A DNA stretch of 64,000 nucleotides from Xestospongia muta (lineage: Eukaryota > Porifera > Demospongiae > Haplosclerida > Petrosiidae), in the NCBI GenBank assembly GCA_963693285.1, contig OY848920.1, positions 3,609,135 through 3,673,134 of the forward strand, given 5' to 3'. The notes beneath the pieces were generated by a model. It was not told where the DNA came from and searched no databases. It was given only the letters and a program-made list of their open reading frames with translations. Position numbers and translations under genes: made by a program. Shown one piece after another: positions 25,635-35,407 of this stretch (position 1 is its first letter; each line of letters begins with the position of its first letter).

Positions 25635-25640
25635 AATAAA

Positions 25641-26388
25641 TTCAATTGTTATAGGATGTTTGAGATCATTTATAAAGTCACTCATACTAGGATTAGCAGA
25701 TATTTGTACAGAAATATTAGGAAATTTAAGAGCAATGACTGAACAAAATTATCAGCATCTTTCCTGTTAATTTATTTCAGATTAAATGCAGAAAAAATAA
25801 ATTATACGTAGTTTGCAATTATTTTTTCATCCATGTCTTGCGCCAACACACACATGGACAAGAATGCTTACTACAGGAGGAGTACATCTTGCTGTTATTT
25901 TCCACCCATGAACCATTTCATTAGGGAATCCTGATAACTTTAATGTATTTTCTGTATAAATACCTCTTCTGGCTCCTTCTTCCTGTTCTCTAGATAAAGA
26001 TACCTTAGTAGCAAAATGAAATGGAAAGTTGTCTTCTTCATTACAAATTTAGACATAAATTTTACAATTATCTATAAAAATTATAGCAAATATAAATGAT
26101 GAAATAATCTTTTAAAGTCAAAAACATTTGTTACATTAGAAAATGCAGTATCTTGAACAATAGTGAATCGTGTCACCCATTTTCTCATATTTTCTTTTTT
26201 GTAGAAGATATAATCTCAATAGTTACAGTTGGGAAGTTCAGTATCTGTATAAAGAAAGTATTGTGTATAATTAATATGCTGGGTTTGTTTCAGTTTATAT
26301 TTTAACACAAAGTATGTAATTCCTGACTCACCAGAATTGTTCTAAACATTTTATTCCTTATATGTATAAGTGATGAATATATACTTAC
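25641..26388. other. Stretch with no recognised gene next to the ZU5-like gene
   Basis: No convincing coding motif. The minus-strand gene ending at 26389 may have further 3' exons here, since a splice donor closes its last visible exon. Confidence 0.35.
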
Positions 26389-27180
26389 TAGTTGCATAAT
26401 GATATCCAGTGGCACCACCAACTGCACCTCCTAGAACTATTCCTGCTGGATCCAATCTGGCACCATTAATTGCACTATCCAGACCTATTCTTCCTAGGAA
26501 CAATATGGCACTACCAACTGCAACTCCTACAAGTCCTCCTATTGTGGCACCACCAACTGTAGCACAAAGTACTATACCAAGCAATGAAAATTCTATAACA
26601 TGTATAGTGCCATATTGTGAACCACGACAAAATGATCGTCCTGGTAGGTATTCAAACTTGAAGGGTGGACCAGATTTAGCAACCACAAAACTAAGATATT
26701 TGCTTGTTTCTCATCAGTAATGTTAACATAATGTTCTAGTTGAACTGTGACAGGTCTATTGAACTGAGATGAGCTAGATATTGATATATGACACACTCCA
26801 CTGACAAGTTGGCTATTTTCAGAAAACTCAAATATTCCACCCCACAATCCATTAGCAGTAATTTTGTACGAAGCATTTACTGGTATCATAACTTGTGCAG
26901 GTATTAAAAGTTTTAGCCCACATTCCTTAACCGATAACTGTTGATCTTTAGTAGCACTGTACTTGGAACAGCTCTTTCCTACTATCATCATTTCTTTTAA
27001 TAGACCTGTGTAATAATAAGTATACATATACTAATAATGATAGTTTAATAACAACAACATAAATCAGTACAAGATTACTGACAATATTTTCTTTCAGTTG
27101 AGTTGATTGTTCCCTCGCTAGCTGCAACTTTTGTAGCTCAAAATCTTTAGTTTCACTATGTAGCATCATTCCTGTTGCTC
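26389..27180 (-). CDS. ZU5-like domain gene with glycine-rich hydrophobic tail, partial
   Basis: Two minus-strand exons are seen. The first, about 27180 to 27090, follows an acceptor (tgttattag) and encodes a charged, probably coiled-coil segment (SETKDFELQKLQLAREQST). Its donor is uncertain. The second runs from 27005 (acceptor ttacacag) to 26389, where a good donor GTAAGTAT stands at 26388-26381. It starts with KEMMIVGKS and contains a ZU5-like beta-sandwich segment (KECGLKLLIPAQVM, NGLWGGIFEFSENS, FNRPVTVQLEHYV, then FKFEYLPG and SQYGTIHVIEFS). ZU5-like domains occur in ankyrin, UNC5 and PIDD and, in sponges, in many death-domain proteins. A hydrophobic Gly-rich stretch with GG/GV repeats follows (about 26600-26400), possibly a glycine-zipper membrane segment. 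A one-base frame break sits near 26690, at ttttg. 5' and 3' exons are not found. The ZU5 assignment is by recollected pattern and is moderate. Confidence 0.55.
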
Positions 27181-28309
27181 CTAATAACATACAAAAATAA
27201 GAGGATAAAGAATAATGTAGATACTGGTACAACAAGGTTAGGAAACATGATCAGTCTTGCCTATTCACACAGCTCATAAAATGTACAACAGCAATAAACT
27301 AGATCAGAGTTAAGACCAAAGAAATTACAAACAAATTACCATCTCAATAGCAATATCTATGAATTCAAGCATAGATAGGCAATGGCTTATTAAATAACAG
27401 TCTTTAAATCTAGTCAAAAGTTCCCTAAGTGTTAATAACCTTCAGTCATTAAGCAACATAGCTACACAGCAACCTTTATTGGAACTGAGAAAGACAATAA
27501 ATAACTTTGAAGCAAAGGGATAGCTAAAAAACTAGTTACCTATATCTGAATAATAATAATCCTCGAAGTACAAAATATATACTCGGAAGTGTAAAGTGCA
27601 TAATTTATTTATTTATTCAATGATATATTTGATAACAACTATCAACTTTATAATGAAAGGAGTATCCACACCTGAACATACAGAGTACTGTCACATGATT
27701 GTGAAATGATGACTTTATCTTCAATAGAAACTGATGATGCTTAATATATAAGCATGACTTCCTATGCCAACACTTTTATTAATCCTTTCATTACAAAACA
27801 ATTAATACAAGTGAATAATGTAATCTTTCTTTACACTTATCTGTCAATTCATATGCAACTGTTCTTAATGATGTTTAATTAAGAAGTTTGTTAAAAGTAC
27901 AGTACAAAGTCGATAGTGATGTATATTGACCCAAATAATTTGTATTACTTTATATAAAATGTTCCTTTGCTGAATATAATCAAAAGTCCCTGAAGTGATT
28001 AAACCCTTTGGTATAGTTTATACAGAGGACAGATAATATTCATTTGACTACAATCAAAGTATAATAGTATTCATTAGTTTATTATGAATTCACAAAAGGT
28101 TCTTTACATGTAGACTCAAGTGACAAAACAACAACCATAAATCAATAGTTCTAATAAGATTTACTAATGAAGGGGAAAACAATTTTAAATTGTCTGATAT
28201 GGTATACACATACTGTATGTCAACAAGTATATGATCATTCACTCCTCTATCTCTTTCTCTCTTTCTTGATCTCTCTCTGACACACACGTACATATTATAG
28301 CTCTCTTAC
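27181..28309. other. AT-rich spacer, possible long intron
   Basis: No coding motif seen. If the small minus-strand exon at 28310-28376 belongs to the ZU5-like gene, this is an intron of about 1.1 kb. Confidence 0.3.
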
Positions 28310-28376
28310 TTTCACTGGTAGCATGATTGTTAGTATTGGTGATGCATATGTTGATATTTCCACAGCTACAGGTATA
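28310..28376 (-). CDS. Possible small exon, minus strand
   Basis: A 67-base stretch lies between an acceptor-like ttgaag and a good donor GTAAGAG and reads IPVAVEISTYASPILTIM followed by LPVK with no stop. It is on the same strand as, and upstream of, the ZU5-like gene. The assignment rests only on splice-like borders and an open frame. Confidence 0.25.
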
Positions 28377-28379
28377 CTT

Positions 28380-29224
28380 CAATTAATTGGAAAAAAAGTG
28401 TATATAACTACATTATAATTGTTGTTGTTAGACACTAACATATATAAATTATTTTGAGTATCTGCTTTTTGAAACAACTGCAAGTCAATACATTTTTGGT
28501 GAATCTGTCAATGTGCACATATATGTATAGTATGATAATGAATTTCTTGTTAAAAGCAACAAATTACTATATATAATGAAGTGGCTTGTTAACTACACAG
28601 AAACTCAGGTCTTGTCATATTAATTTATAAGGCAACACTCCTATAATGGGAGGATGTATTTGTATATACAAATAACTGGGTCTTAGCTAATTAACATAAA
28701 ACAATATAATTATCTAAACAATATAAGGTTTTAGAGCAGCTGTCATCAATCAACCTTCACCTGGACACTGAGTACATTACAATAAATATAACAGACATAT
28801 TATATGCTATTAATAAAAATGACAAATCATATCATATTATAAGATGTGGGAAGGTTATCAAAATCTCGAAATCAACCAAATGAGTACAGAGAACTATATT
28901 TACATTGCTCACATTACAAGTAATATAGGACATAAGTTGGAAGATATACTTCAACAGAAATTAAAATTTCACTGATTATATAAATATATATATATAGATT
29001 TATTGTTCTACATAAATAAGAACAAGAGAGGGTGAACTTGTCAAATGTTGACCCAAGAAGGAGGAATAGGCTTGTACCAAAGACAGTTCACTTGGCTCTA
29101 CCTGACTTAATACAGTGTATGAACATCTTCGGTGTATTGAGAGCGTGCACTGACGTCATCAGCAATAAACCACATCCCTGCTGCCATCATGCAAGGCAAA
29201 AAAGAGGCAGAAGCACTAGTGAAG
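28380..29224. other. AT-rich stretch, no gene recognised
   Basis: The stretch is low in complexity in places (tatatatatata near 28982). No coding motif is seen up to the THAP remnant. Confidence 0.35.
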
Positions 29225-29304
29225 ATGGTTCATTCGTGTTGTGTTGTGGGATGCACTAACAGGTAGGGGAAGGGAAGAGACCTTTCATTCCATATATACC
29301 CAAA
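29225..29304 (+). pseudogene. First exon of a THAP zinc-finger protein, with a stop
   Basis: From the ATG at 29225 the frame reads MVHSCCVVGCTNR, a TAG stop, then GKGRDLSFHIYPK and a donor-like GTAAGC at 29305. The C-x-x-x-C pair followed by a SFH-x-x-PK end at an exon border is the standard first exon of THAP domains, which bind DNA in P-element-type transposases and in host factors. The matching second exon is not recognisable downstream, where a duplicated death-domain-gene fragment begins instead. It is most likely a transposon or host-gene relic. Confidence 0.65.
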
Positions 29305-29430
29305 GTAAGCAATAATGACAGTTAGATAGCTAAGTTTTTAATAGTGCTATATATATAATATTATTATGATATATATTATCAATTCTCTTTGTTAACTCAG
29401 GTCATAGAAAATCAAGGAGATCATGTTCAT

Positions 29431-30104
29431 TTGTAGATTCAAAAGAAGATAGCATCACTACTGTGTGTAGTTTAAACTTAATTGATATGTTATTCACATT
29501 TATATCTTAGATCTATGTCTGAAAAACCAGAAGTGTCAATTCTTCACAAGCTGCTCCAAAAAAGATAAACAAATCATGTCTACTTTGAAGAAAAAAGAAG
29601 TGATTAAGTAACACATTGAATTAATGTGTGAAATTATTGTATTTCTCTGCAGTTACAGAAAGTCAAGAAATGATTGCAAGACAACAAAAAATGAAAAGTT
29701 CATTAAATCTTCAACTGATAGAAAAAAATGAGATGATTAAAGAATAAGAAGCACAATTAAAAGGTATTTAATATCATTAAAGATAATAATTCAATGTTTC
29801 ATGTTCTTGAACTATTAATATAAAGTATGACAATGTTGGTCATTAAGAACTAAGATACTATACATAGTTTACTATAATTTTTTTCTTTTTTTATCTACTA
29901 CAAAGTGTTACATGTAACAAGAAGAAAAATGTAACCTGATATGATGTCTGGGTATACGCTAGAAGCAGGTACAAACAGTTCATTTACCATTATATATACC
30001 ATACAAATACATTTAAAAAATTACAAATTGTAACATGGTTTGTCCCTTGCAAAAATGGAGGATCAGTTACATTATATAAAAAAGCTGCAAGCATTCTGTT
30101 ACTT
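29431..30104 (+). pseudogene. Damaged duplicate of the tail of the 2A/death-domain gene
   Basis: This stretch is nearly identical to parts of 36835-37960. It begins with tgtagattcaaaagaaga (exon C of the complete gene, around 36834), then after actactgtgt jumps to sequence matching 37314 onward (gtagtttaaacttaattg). A deletion of about 450 bases therefore joins the two at a short shared TGTGT. The following two small exons (SMSEKPEVSILHKLL and SQEMIARQQ...) are present with frame breaks and stops, and the 3' flank is shared to about 30104. It lacks the leader and both death-domain segments, so it cannot make a related protein. Confidence 0.85.
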
Positions 30105-30367
30105 GGGAAAGAGATATGAAAAAATTGCATGTCAAGAGTACATTAAACATATGAACTTAATGAATGGTCACACCAATCTTAAGACTTTCAGCTGGAGTTG
30201 TTGTACATCCTGAAAATTACCGGCTTAATGCTTCACAAGATTTTTCTGTGATTGACCCTTCAGTACCCTTTATCAACAGAATAGCTGAGTTCAAGTGTCC
30301 ATACATAAAAGGAACCAAGACATCTAGGCATGTGAAGACCCTGAGGAGTTCTTCTGTCTACTGTTAA
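30056..30367 (+). pseudogene. YqaJ-type exonuclease fragment, broken
   Basis: The first frame, from 30056, reads MEDQLHYIKKLQAFCYLG, then KRYEKIACQEYIKHMN. After a frame shift near 30180 the second reads AGVVVHPENYRLNASQDFSV, IDPSV and AEFKCPYIKGTKTSRH. G-x-x-x-E, a VVHP...ASQD segment and an EFKCPY box follow the core of the YqaJ exonuclease fold, in which Asp in the middle and E-x-K at the end coordinate metal. The family occurs in phages and in animal transposons. The start of this piece overlaps the duplicated flank also seen at 37905-37960. Confidence 0.6.
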
Positions 30368-30379
30368 ATAATTGACGAC

Positions 30380-31270
30380 AAACTATACCTAAAGATAATC
30401 CACTCATATTACAACCAAGTCTAATTGCACTTCTGATCTTAGTAAGTTGTGTGATTTTTGCATATATACCACAAAGGGAGTAGCAGTAGAGTACATATAT
30501 CTAGACCTTGTGTAATAAGATACATATTGCCTTCAGCTTGATAGTTATTTCTTCAATGACATCCTTCCAGAGTTACTTTCTCACATTTTTAAGCACAAAG
30601 TGGTGGATGCATATTAGATTAACAACGACAAACATAAAATTCTAAACATTAACAAAGAGTTTACTGTAAACTCATGTATTAGTGTTGATAGGCAAATTCT
30701 TCTCCCAATAGCATAGAAATTTGCTTTAAAACAGATTTCTTACTTAATGAGAGTCGAAAGAAAGATAAGTGAGAGTCTCTAATAGAATTAGTCAAACAAC
30801 TCGTTCCTGGGTACACAGCAGAAATGAACCATAGTGATGCTCACTCTATGTAACGCGCAACCCCCACAGTATTTCCTATTTAACCATGTCTGAGTAATAA
30901 ACACGTGCCATTTGTTGCTAACGTCAACAGAGTATAATCAAAATCATAGCGTGGTTATCTAGCACCTTTTGGTAGCTAATGTCAATAAAGTACAAGCAAA
31001 GTTAAGCTTTGTTTATTTAGTACTTTAAACTACCTTTCAGAATTTGCTGCTAACGTCAAATGGGCTACAAGCAAAGTCATTGAATATAAGTAAGTACATT
31101 TAATTACTTTATTACTAATTTTAAACAAATGTATACACCTGACTGTTTAAATGGACCTTTAATCACTGATACTGGAGGGTGAGGGGCCCTGGGCAAGAAC
31201 AGATGTGATATATGTTTAGCTTATAGTTTAGTCTGGTCACTGATTTCTATGTTCTGGTGTTGCTCACTGT
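30380..31270. other. Spacer before the MULE gene with a weak 60-70-base repeat
   Basis: Three degenerate copies of a unit with gctaacgtcaa followed by tacaagcaaagtcat occur near 30915, 30975 and 31045. No gene is seen. It may carry the promoter of the following gene. Confidence 0.35.
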
Positions 31271-31273
31271 ACA

Positions 31274-34200
31274 TAAGAGAAAAAGTCAGGAAAAGAGAAT
31301 AAAGTTCCTCTTCCTAAATCATCACAGCCTCACATTAACATTTGCCCTAAATGCAAGAAAGAATACCAACACAAACAAAGCCTTCACAAGCATATTAAAA
31401 AAACACAACCAGATGGTAACGAAATGAATACCATCAAGTGCAACAAAAAGGAATGTACCTTTAGTTGCTGTATTATCAAACAACTAAGACAACATCTAAA
31501 CGAGCATCACAACCTCAATATCAAAACAGAAATATTACATTTCTCAACGATGCAAGATTTGTTATGAATAATTATACAAGCTTTATACATGTACTGCAGT
31601 ATTGGTAATACACATCACTATTGCTAAATAAGATTATTTACTTGTAATAAATCTTTAACAGTTGCATGTAATAAAGGATACTTCGATCTATGTTTAATAC
31701 AATACAACTATAACATTTCTTTCATTACATTAAACCTTATCTTCTACAGAGTTTTCACAGTGGAAAGAGGAAGTACTGGAAGTAGCAACAGACTCATCTT
31801 ACATAAGAGCTACCAGGAAGAAGGAGACAGTGAAAAGGAGACAATTTACTTCTATTGTAGCAGGAGTGTTTTTTGTTAGTGAAACAACTAGTGTGAGAAG
31901 CCTGAAGTCACAAGGAACAAACAAGATAAACCCTCATTGCACAACAACTTTAACTCTTACAAGTGACAAGCACACTGATTTAATTAGAGTAGAACTATGT
32001 GACACACACTATGATCATGACAAACAACTTTGACACTTACAAATATCACAATCAAAACGTGCTGAAATTGCTGGTCAATTATCTAAAGGTATTCCTATTG
32101 ACACAATTTTAAATGGCATAAGAGACAGTGTCTCCACTAAAATTGACAGAATGTATTTACTAACGAGAAATGACATTGTCAACATAGAGAAAGCATATGG
32201 TCTCAAAGGAGTGGAATGTCATTCTAATGACTCAATGAGTATAGCACTATAGGTTGAGGAAATAAGACAAAAGTGTGCTGATAATCCAGTACACTATACA
32301 AACCACAAGAACATAAACCAACAACTAGCTGCCAGTACTTAGACAATGATGACTTTGTACTGATCCTTCAGGCACCATTGCAGTGTGCAATGATGAAAGA
32401 ATTTAGAAACATCACTTATGTTGACTCAACACATAAGACAACAGGATATGACTTTCAGTTGACCAGAGTAATGATTGTTGATGAATATGGTGAGGGCTAT
32501 CCAGTTTCATGGTGCCTAAGTAATAGAGAGGATCAAATACTACTGACACATTACTTTGAACACCTTAAGAAAAAGACCATGACAATATCTCCAAAATGGT
32601 TTATGTCTGATGACTTTGATGGGTTCTATAATGCATGGATATCAGTATTCAATAGACATCCATAAAAATCCTATGTTCATGGCATGCCATTGTGCCTGGA
32701 GAGGTGCCTTGAAATTTATCAGTAACGAAGAGCAGAAGTGTCAAATCTACCATACTCTCCACACACTACTTGATGAAGAAAAAGACAATAACTATGAAAT
32801 ACTTTTCAACAAGTTTATGACTTTTCTTGACAACAATGAGAGTACACAATGTTTCGCTAAGTACTTCAAGCAAGAGTACAGTCAATGCAAACATCAGTGG
32901 ACTACATGTTACAAAATAATAGTTGGTATCAACACATGTACTGTATTTCCTCATATAAACGCCTATCCCAAATAAACGCCTTACCCCATTTAAACACCTA
33001 GCAACATGGCTGAAATAGCGTAATAAACACCCAGTCTTGAATAAACACCTGGGTGTGGTCAATACACCACATGGTTTCTCGTGTTATAATTATGGCGGCA
33101 TCTAAAGAAAGTCACAGAAGCTTTGACATCAGCTTTAAACTTTGTGCTGTACAAGTTGCTAAAGAAACTTCAAAATCAAATGCTGCACGAGTGGCATGTG
33201 TCTTAGATTTTACCATCTCTTGTTAATGATACGGCGTATCTATCAGGCAGGTTGCCTTCTTCTATCTCATCTGGCAGCATCTCTCCAATAAATGGAGTCC
33301 ATATAGTCTTGTAGATGTGGTGGCCAGTAACAATGCTATTTTTCTTGAGTGTCTCCATATTGGTAGGTGGGGCCAACACATGCTTACTCTATAAGTTACT
33401 GATAAACACCCATCACCGAATAAACGCCTACCTAAATTATTATAGTCAAGATAAGAAAGAAATAAATGCCTAGGTGTTTACATGAGGAAATACGGTATGT
33501 TGAAGCATTCCACCACATACTAAAGTATTTGTATATGAAAGGTAAAATCAGTCGACATGTTAATAAATGTATTCATCTGCTCATGAAGATAGCAAAAGAC
33601 AAAGCTTTTGAAAGACTAATAAAATTAGAGAAGGGGAAGACATCTTATCGAATAGGTCTCCTTAAGAGCAGACATGTACATAGCATAAAGGTTTCAATAC
33701 AAGCTGTAACAGAAACTCACTATTATGCATGGACGGAGTTACCTCCACATCAAAACCTGAAAACCACTACACTATCAAGAAACAACAAAGAATTTGTCAA
33801 AATTGCCGTATATGATGCAAGAAATGCAACGTTTCTATACATGAGTATACATGTACATGTCCAGACTCTCTTCTCAATGTAACAATGTGTAAACATATTC
33901 ATCTTGTAATTAGGTATATCAACTCTCACCTGAATCATATTCCAGTAGAACCTTCAAATGTCTTTATCAAGTCACTCTATGTTGGGAATAAGGAAATATT
34001 CCATGAAGTAAAAGCCTTAGGGGAATACACCACAAACGCTGCCACGAAAGACACACAGAGAGATATGGATCATCTTCTCTACACCTTGTTAGATCAATGT
34101 ACAGATGAAGATATCCTGCAACATGTAAGAAAGAATATAAGAGAGCATTAAATCTTGTTGAAGTCAATATAATAGAATCATCATCTAGATTTAACAGGAT

Positions 34201-35052
34201 ATCAAATAAACCAGCAAACAAAGCACTATCACCACAAAAACCATTCTTCACAATTCGAAAACATCATAAAACTCCATCAACAAAAATAGTTAAACCACTG
34301 ACAGACAAAAATAGTCACTTCTATTAAAACTCCAATCACTCAATTTACCTAAGTCAGTTATAGGTAAGTAGCAACTTACATAGTTTATTTTTAATAAAAA
34401 TTGTATACACATATATTTTAGATGTGATAATGAGATTAAAATTGTAAATAATGAAAAGCTGTTACATGAGGATAATAGTAGATATTATGAACAATGAATT
34501 TGTTACTACACTGTATATAATTCTTGTGCCATAGAAATTCTAGCCATGACCGTCAATGAAAAAAGGATCGAAACCTTGTCACAACATGAACAACTAATTA
34601 CAACAAATGGTCTTTTGACGTCATTACCAGATGAAATCATCGACGACTTCATTAATGATGTGAAGCATTATTTCACTGATTACGCCTGGTATGTATTATT
34701 ACAGAAAAACACATCAAAATATCCAATATAAAGAATTGTTTTACTTGTTTTTGACATAGTATATGAAAAGAAATGTGAATGTACCTTTATATTATGCCAC
34801 TATGTTTCTACAACAATGAATATAATACAATGTGACTTATGTGAAGAGTGGTATCACTGGTACGTTTATCAACCCAAAGAATGCATAAATTAAACATGCT
34901 TTGTCTTTTAATAATCTTTGATTCAACATATAATTACAATAATTTCACTTACATTGAATAGGACCTCTGTTAATATCAAACATCCTCCCGCTTTTGAATG
35001 GTATTGTAACACGTGCTTAACATCTAAGAAGACAAGACAAAACGCATCATAA
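31274..35052 (+). pseudogene. C2H2 - MULE transposase - SWIM - PHD gene, interrupted
   Basis: Pieces in order: two C2H2-like fingers at 31334-31540 (CPKCKKEYQHKQSLHKH; C-x4-C-x12-H-x4-H in the second); an FSQWKEEV segment after an acceptor at 31749; a region ending in LCDTHYDHDKQL; SKRAEIAGQLSKGIP and YLLTRNDIVNIEKAYGL (32040-32250); and the MULE transposase core at 32378-32660 (TYVDSTHKTTGYDFQL with first Asp, DEYGEGYPVSWCLSNRED, FMSDDFDGFY with second Asp). A helical region at 32650-32935 resumes at 33497-33700 after a pogo-like insertion. A SWIM finger (YTCTCPDSLLNVTMCKHIHL) is near 33840-33905. A C-terminal PHD finger is split by an intron: exon ends at 34859 (IIQCDLCEEWYHW), next exon 34962-35052 (HPPAFEWYCNTC), phases agree. 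Several stops and shifts make it a relic of a Mutator-like element or a domesticated gene derived from one. Confidence 0.8.
32941..33495 (+). mobile_element. Pogo-like (Tc1/mariner) non-autonomous element inside the MULE gene
   Basis: TA stands on each side (32939-32940 and 33496-33497). The ends are inverted: CTGTATTTCCTCATATAAAC at the left against CCGTATTTCCTCATGTAAAC read from the right, 22 of 25 bases alike. Removing it brings the two halves of the MULE helical region together. Inside, 33092-33226 encodes 44 residues beginning MAASKESHRSFDISFKLCAV, which resembles the N-terminal helix-turn-helix of pogo-type transposases. No DDE domain remains, so it must have been moved in trans. Confidence 0.78.
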
Positions 35053-35407
35053 GTCTAACACAATCCATACTTAACACAACAATAACTTCATTATTAGACT
35101 ATCTTACCTTGAATATTTATCATTATTCCATTATAATATAAAGCAACACATGACAAATGATTCTGAACGTTCATGTGACGACAATAGTGTTCACGTGATC
35201 GACCAAAACAATCAATAAATCTTTTAAATATTAAACGGTTCGTTCCTGTGACTAGCTGCTTATGGAAGTACGGAAGTACTCTCAGTTACCTCACGGCTTC
35301 TATTTGCAATGATTTATATATCTCAATGGAGGATCACCATTGGAGTATGACATTGTTGTCATATACCATGTAATACTGCAAGGGGAGCTGTCAATGTTAC
35401 TGGATTG
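35053..35407. promoter_or_regulatory. Upstream region of the 2A/death-domain gene
   Basis: This 355-base gap lies between the stop of the MULE/PHD gene and the ATG of the leader exon on the same strand. It is the only place for the promoter of the second gene. I see tttatatatctc at about 35310-35322 as a TATA-like run, not more. A stop (35372-35374) lies in frame upstream of the ATG. Confidence 0.35.

Larger units (their letters stand above)
13940..25640. repeat. Large satellite array, monomer about 130-150 bases
   Basis: A degenerate unit repeats throughout. Its most conserved parts are atttatgatgctgtgac, acttgtgatctgaatgtg, tttacaatataatagttg, gtaagtgtgatataatgt, agtataaattctaagtg and ccaatgttttcatttta. 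Successive copies of agttggtaag at 15561, 15704, 15837, 15969 and 16104 give spacings of 132-143 bases. After subtracting the insertions I estimate about 50 monomers. At least two monomer types alternate, one with tttatttcctttttt and one with ttaataaatctattg after the ttttcatttta block. Most monomers carry GGTAAGT on the plus strand, which matches a 5' splice-site consensus. Open frames inside the array are not credible genes. Confidence 0.93.

Noticed and set aside
13940..25640. CRISPR-like array
   Set aside because: Repeats are long, adjacent and degenerate with no unique spacers, and the window is animal DNA.
26409..26720. Plus-strand Pro/Thr-rich open frame of 103 codons
   Set aside because: Antisense shadow of the Gly-rich ZU5-like exon; the minus strand has splice borders and domain motifs.
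30840..31100. Possible LTR or promoter with three gctaacgtcaa repeats
   Set aside because: No matching second copy or element boundary was found, so only a weak repeat is noted.
34546..34731. Separate small gene of 61 codons
   Set aside because: It falls between the SWIM and PHD parts of the MULE gene on the same strand and is better read as part of that relic.
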